NCBI GenBank assembly: GCA_910584595.1
Contig: CAJUBQ010000084.1
Location: 1 to 20,496, forward strand
DNA from: an uncultured Eubacterium sp.
Lineage (GTDB): Bacteria > Bacillota > Clostridia > Lachnospirales > Lachnospiraceae
Reading direction: 5' to 3'
Length of the DNA: 20,496 nt
Every line of letters begins with the position of its first letter. Within the stretch, counting starts at the first letter, position 1. This document shows, piece by piece, positions 7,526 through 14,718 of this stretch. The position numbers and the translations under genes were made by a program. The notes below the pieces were generated by a model that worked only from the letters and a program-made list of their open reading frames with translations, searched no databases and was not told where the DNA came from.

Positions 7526-7870
7526 ATGTCATCAGAAATGATTGTCCTGTTGTTTGATATTATCATACTCATTTTGGGCATAGCTGCCATATATGCAGCT
7601 GTTCGTATGAAAAAAACCGGAGTTCCGTCTGCAATATTAATTCCGAAGGAAGAGCAGGCCAGAGTGAGACATGCAGAAACGTTTTGTGAGAAAATGTATC
7701 AGCCAACGATTTTATTCGGCGTGATGATCTGCCTGTATGGAATCGTGGATATTTTAAACCGTCAGTTTCTTAAGGTTCCGCTTATGGATATTTTGAGTAT
7801 GGCATGTTTTTTGATTGTTTGTATATGGTATGTCAGAAAATTAAGGGAAGTGAAAGGAGAGCATGTTTGA
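7526..7870 (+). CDS. Small three-helix membrane protein, unknown function
   Basis: I do not recognise this 114-aa protein. It has hydrophobic helices at about residues 5-27 (IVLLFDIIILILGIAAIYAAV), 60-77 and 84-103, with a charged loop at 40-58 (KEEQARVRHAETFCEK) and a short basic tail, so it should be an integral inner-membrane protein. AGAAGGGA about 10 bases before the ATG supports the start. It is monocistronic, divergent from the cheY-like operon and convergent with citrate synthase. The last codons (Glu-His-Val-stop) lie inside a palindromic repeat beginning at 7858, so the C-terminus has probably been altered by insertion of that element; relatives may continue further. Nothing in the context indicates a role. 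Confidence 0.75.
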   Translation: MSSEMIVLLFDIIILILGIAAIYAAVRMKKTGVPSAILIPKEEQARVRHAETFCEKMYQPTILFGVMICLYGIVDILNRQFLKVPLMDILSMACFLIVCIWYVRKLREVKGEHV

Positions 7871-7936
7871 AAATCATGCCCTGTGGGTACAAACTGTGAA
7901 GCACATCTTACAGAAAGTATTTTTCAAACACGCTCT
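7858..7936. repeat. Palindromic MITE-like element, family A, copy 2
   Basis: The arms at 7858-7874 and 7919-7936 are inverted copies of the family A arm (AGAGCGTGTTTGAAAAAT; left arm with one substitution and one A shorter). The interior, including CAAACTGTGAAGCACATCT, matches copy 1 in reverse orientation with a small insertion. The left arm supplies the stop codon of the membrane protein gene. Confidence 0.85.
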
Positions 7937-7938
7937 AA

Positions 7939-7987
7939 AATCCGGTGCATTTGAAATTTGTTAGTTTCAAACGTGCCGGATTTTTTT
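7939..7987. terminator. Terminator between the membrane protein and citrate synthase genes
   Basis: An imperfect stem pairs 7939-7956 with 7965-7982 around an 8-base loop, followed on the plus strand by a run of T to 7987. The minus-strand tail is weaker, but it may also serve the convergent citrate synthase gene. Confidence 0.8.
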
Positions 7988-7997
7988 GCTGCTGCAA

Positions 7998-9374
7998 TTA
8001 TAGTTCGGCAATTCGTTCATCCAGCGGAATATAGTCTCTGCGGCTGGAGACACTCATATAAGCAGGACGCATAATCCGTCCGTTATAAGAAATCTCTTCG
8101 AGTCTGTGGGCGCTCCAACCCGCAATTCTTGCAATCGCGAAGATCGGCGTGTACAGTTCCAATGGAAGGCCGAGCATACGGTATACAAATCCGCTGTAAA
8201 AATCTACATTTGGACTGACGCCTTTATAGATTTTACGCTCATCTGCAATGACCTGCGGCGCAAGCCGTTCCACCATCGAGTAAAGTGCAAATTCATCCGT
8301 ATAGCCTTTTTCAATAGACAATCGTTCCACATACGATCGGAAGATTCTGGCACGAGGATCGGAAAGTGAGTATACGGCGTGTCCCATACCATAAATAAGC
8401 CCTGCATGGTCGAAAGCTTCTTTATGAAGGACAGCTTTTAAGTACGTACGCACTTCTTCTTCATCGGTCCAGTCATTTAATTTGGACTTTAGATCTTCAA
8501 ACATTTGTACGACTTTAATATTTGCGCCGCCGTGTCGTGGACCTTTTAAAGAACCGATAGATGCTGCGATAACGGAATAAGTATCCGTACCTGAAGACGA
8601 TACAAGATGTGTAGTAAATGTAGAGTTGTTACCACCGCCATGCTCCATATGCAGGATTAAAGCAATATCTAATAACTTGGCTTCGAGTGGCGTATACTTG
8701 CTGTCCGGACGTAAAATATGCAGGATGGTTTCTGCAGTGGACAGTTCCGGCAATGGTTTATGAATAAACAGGCTTTCTCCATCGTGATAGTGGCGGTAAG
8801 CCTGGTAACCATAGACCGAGAGCAGCGGAAAGAGACTAATCATCTGCATACACTGGCGCAGAACGTTTGGTACAGAGATGTCATCCGCTTTATTATCATA
8901 AGAATAAAGAGTGAGAACGCTTCGTGCAAGCGTATTCATCATATCATGGCTTGGAGCTTTCATAATGATATCACGTACAAAACTGGTCGGCAGGGAGCGG
9001 TAATAAGAGAGCAGACCTGTAAATTCAGCTAATTCAGCTTCCGTTGGAAGCTTGCCGAAGATTAATAGGAACGCGCTTTCTTCAAAACCGAAATGATTAT
9101 CCGGTCCGAGTCCGGCGATAATGTCTCTGACATTATATCCACGATAAAACAGTTCTCCGTCGGCAGGAATGATTTGGTCGCCATCCCTTTTTGTGGCACA
9201 CACTTCTGAAATTTCAGTCAGTCCGACTAAAACGCCTTTGCCGTTGATATCACGCAGTCCGCGTTTGACGTCATATTTGCCATACAGCGAAGGATCAATC
9301 GTAAAATGCCTGCTGCCCAGGTCAGCAAGACGCTGAAGTTCAGGTGTGATTTTGGAAAATTCATTTTCTTTCAT
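7998..9374 (-). CDS. gltA: Citrate synthase
   Basis: Condenses oxaloacetate with acetyl-CoA to citrate in the cytosol, feeding 2-oxoglutarate and glutamate synthesis. Counting from the chosen start (458 aa), catalytic-site residues are His245 in HMEHGGG, His281 in GPRHGGAN, His332 in GMGHAVYS and Asp391 in GVSPNVDFYSG. The N-terminal part has the GLVGLTEIS/GELFYRGY pattern of the family. An ATG at 9380 is also in frame, but AGGAGG (9382-9387) ends one base before it; the ATG at 9374 is 7 bases away and is preferred. It is monocistronic and divergent from pckA, so two enzymes acting around oxaloacetate are back to back. A weak promoter (TTGTTT, 17 bases, TTAAGA) lies upstream. A 2-methylcitrate synthase is less likely because no prp genes are adjacent. 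Confidence 0.93.
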   Translation of the reverse strand: MKENEFSKITPELQRLADLGSRHFTIDPSLYGKYDVKRGLRDINGKGVLVGLTEISEVCATKRDGDQIIPADGELFYRGYNVRDIIAGLGPDNHFGFEESAFLLIFGKLPTEAELAEFTGLLSYYRSLPTSFVRDIIMKAPSHDMMNTLARSVLTLYSYDNKADDISVPNVLRQCMQMISLFPLLSVYGYQAYRHYHDGESLFIHKPLPELSTAETILHILRPDSKYTPLEAKLLDIALILHMEHGGGNNSTFTTHLVSSSGTDTYSVIAASIGSLKGPRHGGANIKVVQMFEDLKSKLNDWTDEEEVRTYLKAVLHKEAFDHAGLIYGMGHAVYSLSDPRARIFRSYVERLSIEKGYTDEFALYSMVERLAPQVIADERKIYKGVSPNVDFYSGFVYRMLGLPLELYTPIFAIARIAGWSAHRLEEISYNGRIMRPAYMSVSSRRDYIPLDERIAEL

Positions 9375-9562
9375 ATGCATACCTCCTGTCTGCCAACTAT
9401 CTTAACACAGGATAAAACATGAAAACAAGAAAAATTATTCAGATTCTTTAAGTTTTTACATTTTTAATAAAAAATTAATGAATAGAAAGGATAGATTTTT
9501 CATGGAAGATGTATTACAATATTTCAAAGAAATATCGTTTTTAATATTTTTTCGAAAAAAGA

Positions 9563-9590
9563 TTGACAAAAAAATAACATGGTGTATAGT
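9563..9590 (+). promoter_or_regulatory. Sigma-A promoter of pckA
   Basis: TTGACA (9563-9568, perfect) and TATAGT (9585-9590) with a 16-base spacer predict a start close to 9597. Confidence 0.75.
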
Positions 9591-9605
9591 TTAAGATAGT
9601 GAGTT

Positions 9606-9626
9606 TTCCCACTTCCTTTGTGGGAA
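9606..9626 (+). promoter_or_regulatory. 5'-end stem-loop in the pckA leader
   Basis: A perfect 7-bp stem (TTCCCAC at 9606-9612, GTGGGAA at 9620-9626) with a 7-base loop begins about ten bases after the predicted start. It has no U-tract and leaves the AAGGAGG site (9649-9655) free, so an mRNA-stabilising 5' hairpin is more likely than an attenuator. Confidence 0.5.
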
Positions 9627-9663
9627 TTTAATCTTAAAATTATAATTTAAGGAGGAAATATAA

Positions 9664-11370
9664 ATGTCAACAAAAGCTTTTTATCCAAGAACTGAGATCG
9701 GCCCGAATAAGGTAGGTTTCCCAAAAGTGAGTTCTCCGGTCACAAATACGCGTGCAATTATCGAAGCTCCGTTTTATGGCAATAATGTAGTAAAGGTGAA
9801 TACATTAAGAGAAGCTTATGAACTTGCCAAGAACTCACCTGGAACAATCGTAACGGATATGCCTGTGTACAAAGCAGAAGAGATCGGACTGGAACCGGAA
9901 GCAAAAGTATTGTTGTTCAATGACGGATCTATTACAGGACGTTATGCGGCTGCCAGAAGAATCACAGGCAAAGAAGGTACGGATTGTGCAAAGCTGGATA
10001 AGATTTTGATGGATGCAGTCTATGACACACGCTGGAAGACGATGTATCATGCACAGGTATTTATTGGACTGGATCCGGAATTTATGGTAAAGGCGCATCT
10101 GCTTATTCCTGAAGGGGAAGAAAATATTCTTTACAACTGGATGTTAAACTTCCAGTATATGAATGATACGTATACAAAGATGTATAAGCAGTCTGTACCG
10201 GTTGGCAATGGCAATGAGCCGGATGTATATATTTTCTCAGATCCGCAGTGGACAGGTTCCGATCAGACGGATGTATGTGACGGTAAGTGCTTATGTTACT
10301 TTAATACAGAAACAAACTGTGCGGCAATCCTTGGTATGAGATATTTCGGTGAGCATAAGAAAGGTACGTTAACGCTTGCATGGGCGATTGCAAACAGAAA
10401 CGGCTATGCGTCCTGCCATGGCGGACAGAAAGAATATACAAGAGACGATGGTTCGAAATATGTAGCGGCAGTATTTGGATTGTCAGGCTCCGGAAAATCA
10501 ACATTAACACATGCAAAGCATGATGGAAAATATCCTTCTATTAAGGTCCTTCATGACGATGCATTCGTGATTAATACAGACACTTGCGCATCCATTGCAT
10601 TAGAGCCGACTTATTTTGATAAGACAGCGGATTATCCGACTGCATGTGAAGATAATAAGTTCCTGTTAACAGCGCAAAACTGTTCTGCGACATTAGATGA
10701 AGATGGTAAAGTAGTTCTTGTTACCGAAGATATCCGTAATGGTAACGGCCGCGCGATCAAATCCAAACTTTGGTCACCGAATCGTGTAGATAAGATTGAG
10801 AGCCCGGTAAACGCTATTTTCTGGATTATGAAAGACCAGACGCTTCCGCCGGTTGTAAAATTAAAAGGTGCATCTTTGGCATCCGTTATGGGCGCTACGC
10901 TTGCTACGAAAAGATCAACAGCAGAAAGACTTGCTCCTGGCGTAGATCCAAATGCGCTTGTAATCGAACCGTATGCGAATCCATTCCGTACGTATCCGCT
11001 TGTAAACGATTATGAGAAGTTTAAAAAACTTGTTGCAGAAAAACATGTAGACTGCTACATTATCAATACGGGCGATTTCATGGGCAAGAAAGTGCAGCCG
11101 AAGGATACGCTTGGCATTTTGGAAGCAATCGTAGAAAACAGAGCAGACTTTAAGCCTTGGGGACCGTTTACAGACATTGAAATCTTTGAGTGGGAAGGTT
11201 TCGTTCCGGATTTAAATGATAAAGATTATGTAGCGCAGATGAAGGCGCGCATGTCAGACCGCTTAAACAATGTGAAGGAGCTGGATACAAAGGAAGGTGG
11301 ATTTAATAAACTTCCTGCTGATGCGGCAGAAGCAATTCAAAAAGTGGTAGATCAGGCAAATACGTTATAA
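9664..11370 (+). CDS. pckA: Phosphoenolpyruvate carboxykinase (ATP)
   Basis: Interconverts oxaloacetate plus ATP with PEP, CO2 and ADP. In anaerobic fermenters it often works in the carboxylating direction. The P-loop GLSGSGKST is at 272-280 and the metal-binding acidic pair is in HDDAF (Asp298-Asp299). The RYFGEHKKG stretch (226-234) corresponds to the conserved NYFGE region next to the active-site lysine, and the substrate-side DPQW motif is at 193-196. At 568 aa it is somewhat longer than the usual 520-540 because of extensions, including an acidic C-terminal tail. AAGGAGG lies 9 bases before the ATG. It is monocistronic with its own strong promoter and a stem-loop leader, and is directly followed by the 6S RNA gene. 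No clear terminator separates them. Confidence 0.95.
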   Translation: MSTKAFYPRTEIGPNKVGFPKVSSPVTNTRAIIEAPFYGNNVVKVNTLREAYELAKNSPGTIVTDMPVYKAEEIGLEPEAKVLLFNDGSITGRYAAARRITGKEGTDCAKLDKILMDAVYDTRWKTMYHAQVFIGLDPEFMVKAHLLIPEGEENILYNWMLNFQYMNDTYTKMYKQSVPVGNGNEPDVYIFSDPQWTGSDQTDVCDGKCLCYFNTETNCAAILGMRYFGEHKKGTLTLAWAIANRNGYASCHGGQKEYTRDDGSKYVAAVFGLSGSGKSTLTHAKHDGKYPSIKVLHDDAFVINTDTCASIALEPTYFDKTADYPTACEDNKFLLTAQNCSATLDEDGKVVLVTEDIRNGNGRAIKSKLWSPNRVDKIESPVNAIFWIMKDQTLPPVVKLKGASLASVMGATLATKRSTAERLAPGVDPNALVIEPYANPFRTYPLVNDYEKFKKLVAEKHVDCYIINTGDFMGKKVQPKDTLGILEAIVENRADFKPWGPFTDIEIFEWEGFVPDLNDKDYVAQMKARMSDRLNNVKELDTKEGGFNKLPADAAEAIQKVVDQANTL

Positions 11371-11409
11371 AAATACCATAAAATACATCATCTTGTATGT
11401 AAATAATTG

Positions 11410-11438
11410 TTGCAATACTGCACATAGTAGAGTATAAT
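11410..11438 (+). promoter_or_regulatory. Sigma-A promoter of 6S RNA
   Basis: TTGCAA (11410-11415) and a perfect TATAAT (11433-11438) with a 17-base spacer place the start at about 11445-11446, just before the closing stem of the RNA. Confidence 0.75.
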
Positions 11439-11445
11439 CAATTTT

Positions 11446-11640
11446 AATAAAAGTACTTTCCTGGGGTGTTCGATAACCTGCTATTTTGAACCTACATTTT
11501 CTTTTACGGGATTCCAAGATTTTGGAGTAGATGTCAGGCCATCATTACGCAGTGGAAGGCAGAAGCTCCATTGAGGTTACCCACCTAGCTTTGCTAGGAG
11601 TCAAAATTGCAGGACCGGCATTTTGGGAGTACTTTTACAC
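11446..11640 (+). ncRNA. ssrS: 6S RNA
   Basis: Structured RNA that binds the sigma-A RNA polymerase holoenzyme by mimicking an open promoter. A closing stem pairs AAAAGTAC (11449-11456) with GTACTTTT (11629-11636). Inside it, CTGGGGTGTTCG near the 5' end and GGCATTTTGGGAG near the 3' end match the paired terminal region of known 6S RNAs (compare CTGAGATGTTCG and GGCATCTCGGAG of the E. coli molecule). The middle contains GAACCTACATTTTC and a short perfect hairpin, CCTAGC-TTTG-CTAGG, near 11584-11599. The length of about 190 nt is typical and no reading frame spans it. The 3' end has no U-tract terminator, so it is likely processed. Ends are approximate. Confidence 0.85.
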
Positions 11641-12250
11641 TATGTATTGAAAGTTATATTTTTACAAAAGAATTCTGGAAAACGGAAGATAATCATGTTT
11701 TAATCATACAAAAGATTAGATATTTGTTTTATTTGCGAAAGATATGGACAGGTTAAGGTCTTATACGAAAGATGAGGTTTACGTTAAGGTATTGATAAAA
11801 TACTATTAATGAAATACTATTACGAAAGCAAAGAAAAGCGTAAAACAGAAGATAATTTTTTGTAAAGATACAAAAGATGAACATGAATATAGTTCGAAAT
11901 GCAGATGGAGGAAACTCCGTACACGAGCGGGCGATTTTTGTGTCTGTTGGCAGGTATTGCAGGAATTGGAGTTTGGGTGTTGTTGTGACGCTAATAGCTA
12001 TAAACAGAGAGATGTGCATTCAATAACTTGAAATAAAAAAATTGAAGTTCAAACGAAATTTTAAAATAGAAAGCTATTTAAGACAGGAAGCTATTTTAAG
12101 ATAAAAAGTTATTTTAAGATAGAAAGCTATTAAGATAAAAAGTTATTTTAAGATAAAAAGCTAATTCAAGATAAAAAGCTATTTCAAGATAAGTTACAAC
12201 AAGCAGATAAAAATATGAAAATACAATGTTGGATGTTTAATACCAATCAG
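11641..12250. other. AT-rich intergenic region after 6S RNA
   Basis: No convincing protein gene lies here. Visible structure: an 11-base direct repeat AAATACTATTA at 11798-11808 and 11812-11822; scattered GAAAGAT and GAAGATAA words; a 29-codon frame at 11899-11988 encoding a short hydrophobic peptide but with no ribosome site; and an 18-bp tandem array from 12063. It ends in a strong hairpin at 12258, which implies that something across it is transcribed. Confidence 0.5.
12063..12193. repeat. 18-bp tandem repeat array, seven units plus a partial
   Basis: The consensus unit is AAGATAAAAAGCTATTTT. Units start at 12063, 12080, 12098, 12116, 12132, 12150 and 12168, with an 8-base partial at 12186. 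Five are exactly 18 bases, one is 17 and one is 16. Variation is mostly single substitutions (GTT for GCT, final TTC for TTT). There are no spacers, so it is not a CRISPR. The 16- and 17-base units break any reading frame, so it is not coding. Confidence 0.85.
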
Positions 12251-12257
12251 GATAATA

Positions 12258-12285
12258 AGAAGCTGCGTTTCGCAGCTTCTTTTAT
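12258..12285 (+). terminator. Strong hairpin terminator without an obvious gene
   Basis: A perfect 10-bp stem (AGAAGCTGCG 12258-12267, CGCAGCTTCT 12271-12280) with a 3-base loop, then TTTAT. It ends whatever transcript crosses the region from 11641. Confidence 0.8.
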
Positions 12286-12318
12286 AGTTTCTGTTATCCT
12301 TTCAAAAAAGGGGGGATT

Positions 12319-12345
12319 ATGGTTAAAACTGTAACAGAAGTATGA
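12319..12345 (+). CDS. Possible 8-codon leader peptide upstream of the SpoIID-like gene
   Basis: An ATG at 12319 follows the strong ribosome site AAAGGGGGG at 12307-12315 and encodes MVKTVTEV before a TGA. Inverted TTCTGTTA (about 12290-12297) and TAACAGAA (12332-12339) flank it. The ribosome site is far better than that of the gene downstream. It may be a translated leader, or a decayed gene start. No function can be read from the peptide. Confidence 0.25.
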   Translation: MVKTVTEV

Positions 12346-12470
12346 TTTATCTTATGTGCGGATACATTTTTAGATGAATAAATAGCCGACTGATTGTATA
12401 CATATGTAATATGGGAAACGGATATGGTGTTTTGCAAAACGTTTGAAAAATATTTTTGGAGCAGTGATAT

Positions 12471-14606
12471 ATGGACATGGACAGAGCAGCAAAATTAAAA
12501 AAATATGGGACAAAACACAGTCATGCACTGGGAAAGAAAAACAGGAACGCAAGTGTTGAAATAAAAGTCGCTGTGATTGCAGCGGTTATGCTTTGTGCGT
12601 TAGGACTGCTTTTTTTTGCGTTTCATCGTAAAAAAGAAGCATCTGCGCTTGGTTATGTAACAAAAGCTGAATTGGCTTCGTGTATGTCATTTTTGCTGGA
12701 AGATACACTGCCAAAAGAATGGCAGCAGGATGCGGATTCTTATGTGACGCAAGGACAGATGAAAGAATTGATCCGAAATATTGGACTTGCCGGTATTGTT
12801 TCGATGTCAGGAGGAAATGAACCGTTAAAGCGGGAAGAAGTTATGAACTGTTATGAACAGATTCTCGACTATTTGGATTTGGATCATTCTGTAAACGAGA
12901 AGATGATTTTAATTTTATCATCAGATGGAAAATCCTGCCAGACGCAGTTCGGTTCCATGAAATGGGAATGCCCGGTACAGGGACTTGCTGATTTTTATAC
13001 TTATGAGGTCTATGTACAAGATCAAAAAATATTGGGAATAAAAGCGCAGTCTGAAAAGACAGCGGCGCTGCGTGAAGTTCAGGTATGCTCTGTTTCGGAT
13101 GATAAAGTTCGGGTTACATATGAACAGGAAGAGTATGAGATTACATGTAAAGATAAAGAGGGGCTTGAGGAACTGAAAGGTGCGGAAGCGTCTTGTACGT
13201 TATGCATCAAGGGCGGTGTGATTACGAAAGTCAAAAATATAAGCAAAGAAAATTCTATGAAAGGCGAGGCGGGAAAAGAAGGAAACAAAGAAAAAAATGC
13301 CAGCCTGCCAAATACGGTGAAAGTATTGCTGCTTAATCAGGGTGCGATACATTATGATCAGATTTATCTGGCTTGTGATGATAAGTGGACTTTAAAAAAG
13401 AATGAAAAAAAGACAGTACATAAAAAATCAGACGTTGTTTCTGTAAAGAAGTTAAAGATCAAAAAAGGTAATTTTGCAGTGGCCGAGCCTGCAAAAGCTG
13501 AAGGAAAACTTTATCTTACGGATAAAAAAGGCAATCCGGTTTCAAAAGGCTATTATGGGACGATAACGATATATAAAGATGGCCAGGGGTATTATCTTGT
13601 AAATAAAGTGAACATTGAAAAGTATTTGTATTCGGTTGTGGCCAGCGAGATGCCGGCATCTTTTGGGGCAGAAGCGTTAAAGGCGCAGGCAGTATGCGCA
13701 AGAAGCTATGTGTACAGGCAAATGGCAGCTGAGGATTACCAAGATTATCATGCCCAGATCGATGATAGTACAAATTATCAGGTTTATAATAAATCGGATG
13801 TGGTGAATGCAGATATGCAGGCGGTGGAAGCAACGGCAGGAGAGGTGATGTATGCGCAGGATGAGATTGTGAATGCTTATTATTTTTCCTCTTCGTTTGG
13901 CCGTACGGCAAATATGGAAATCTGGGGACAGAAGGAGAAAGATTATCCGTATTTAAAAATAAAATCTTTAAATCCGGCTGATACATCTTCCGATAAGCTG
14001 GATTTGTCAGATGAGGGGGATTTTAAAAAATATATCAGCGCAAAAGAGGCGGACGTTTTTGACAGCAGCAGTCGGTATTACCGATGGCAGGCGAAAGCAG
14101 AGCTAAGCGTTTGTACGAAAGAGTTAAAAGATAAGATCAGAATACGCCAGGAAATCAATCCAAATCAGTTTACGTTTTATTCCACAGCAAAGAAAAAAGT
14201 TCGAAAAGTATCGTCTCTGAAAGGATTTGGCGGCGCTAAAAAGATGTACTGTTCCAAACGGGGGAAAAGCGGGGCTGTTTTAGTATTGACCATTCAGTTT
14301 GAGTTTGGTAAAGTTGAGATAGAGTCGGAATATAATATACGTTCGATCATAGGATGTACGATGGAGCAGATTACTTATGCAGATGGTACGACAGATACCG
14401 GATCGAGGTTTTTGCCAAGCGCATATTTTTCACTGTCTTACCATAAAAAAAACGGGCGGTATGTGCTGACAGGCGGCGGTAATGGGCATGGAATGGGTAT
14501 GAGTCAGTATGGTGCAGCCGGGATGGCACAGGCGGGCTGGAATTATAAGCAAATCCTGACTTTCTTTTATGATGGCGTAAAAGTCCGGACGATCAATAAA
14601 AAATAA
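12471..14606 (+). CDS. SpoIID/LytB-domain membrane-anchored protein
   Basis: A 711-aa single-pass protein with a basic N-terminus, a transmembrane helix at about 32-52 (VAVIAAVMLCALGLLFFAF), a long region to about 340 that I do not recognise, and a SpoIID/LytB domain at about 340-705. The domain shows YLYSVVASEMPASF (386-398) with Glu393 at the position of the SpoIID catalytic glutamate, EALKAQAVCARSYV (401-414), and C-terminal GHGMGMSQYGAAGMA (672-686). SpoIID proper is about 340 aa and cleaves denuded glycan strands during engulfment; this larger relative may act in sporulation or in vegetative wall remodelling. The usual STSGGRTE segment reads SSSFGRTAN (473-481), a departure near the active site. 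GGAG lies 9 bases before the ATG, a modest site. Confidence 0.85.
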   Translation: MDMDRAAKLKKYGTKHSHALGKKNRNASVEIKVAVIAAVMLCALGLLFFAFHRKKEASALGYVTKAELASCMSFLLEDTLPKEWQQDADSYVTQGQMKELIRNIGLAGIVSMSGGNEPLKREEVMNCYEQILDYLDLDHSVNEKMILILSSDGKSCQTQFGSMKWECPVQGLADFYTYEVYVQDQKILGIKAQSEKTAALREVQVCSVSDDKVRVTYEQEEYEITCKDKEGLEELKGAEASCTLCIKGGVITKVKNISKENSMKGEAGKEGNKEKNASLPNTVKVLLLNQGAIHYDQIYLACDDKWTLKKNEKKTVHKKSDVVSVKKLKIKKGNFAVAEPAKAEGKLYLTDKKGNPVSKGYYGTITIYKDGQGYYLVNKVNIEKYLYSVVASEMPASFGAEALKAQAVCARSYVYRQMAAEDYQDYHAQIDDSTNYQVYNKSDVVNADMQAVEATAGEVMYAQDEIVNAYYFSSSFGRTANMEIWGQKEKDYPYLKIKSLNPADTSSDKLDLSDEGDFKKYISAKEADVFDSSSRYYRWQAKAELSVCTKELKDKIRIRQEINPNQFTFYSTAKKKVRKVSSLKGFGGAKKMYCSKRGKSGAVLVLTIQFEFGKVEIESEYNIRSIIGCTMEQITYADGTTDTGSRFLPSAYFSLSYHKKNGRYVLTGGGNGHGMGMSQYGAAGMAQAGWNYKQILTFFYDGVKVRTINKK

Positions 14607-14643
14607 AGGTCTTACGTGTTAAAGTTATATAAGATAGGAGTTT

Positions 14644-14700
14644 AGGAACTGTAAAGAAAAATCCTGCAGACGATTTGCAAGTTATTTCTTTACAGTTCCT
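14644..14700. repeat. Palindromic element, family B, complete copy
   Basis: Arms AGGAACTGTAAAGAAA (14644-14659) and 14685-14700 are perfect 16-bp inverted copies around a 25-base centre. A half copy of the same sequence lies at 20327-20345. It sits between the SpoIID-like and YihY-like genes and could also terminate the former, though it lacks a U-tract. Confidence 0.8.
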
Positions 14701-14718
14701 TAGCCGGAAAGGGAAACT

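Noticed and set aside
9375..9380. Upstream ATG of citrate synthase (two extra codons)
   Set aside because: The AGGAGG site ends one base before it, too close for initiation; the second ATG is correctly spaced.
11899..11988. 29-codon hydrophobic micro-protein (begins MQMEETPYTSGRF)
   Set aside because: It has a plausible membrane helix, but lacks a ribosome site and overlaps another open frame; not strong enough to list as a gene.
11753..12019. 88-codon minus-strand frame in the 6S-SpoIID gap
   Set aside because: AT-rich by-product with no ribosome site and no recognisable motif.
12063..12193. CRISPR array
   Set aside because: The 18-bp units are directly adjacent with no unique spacers and there are no cas genes.
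13516..13986. 156-codon minus-strand frame inside the SpoIID-like gene
   Set aside because: Antisense to the conserved SpoIID domain, low-complexity Pro/Leu/His composition and no ribosome site.
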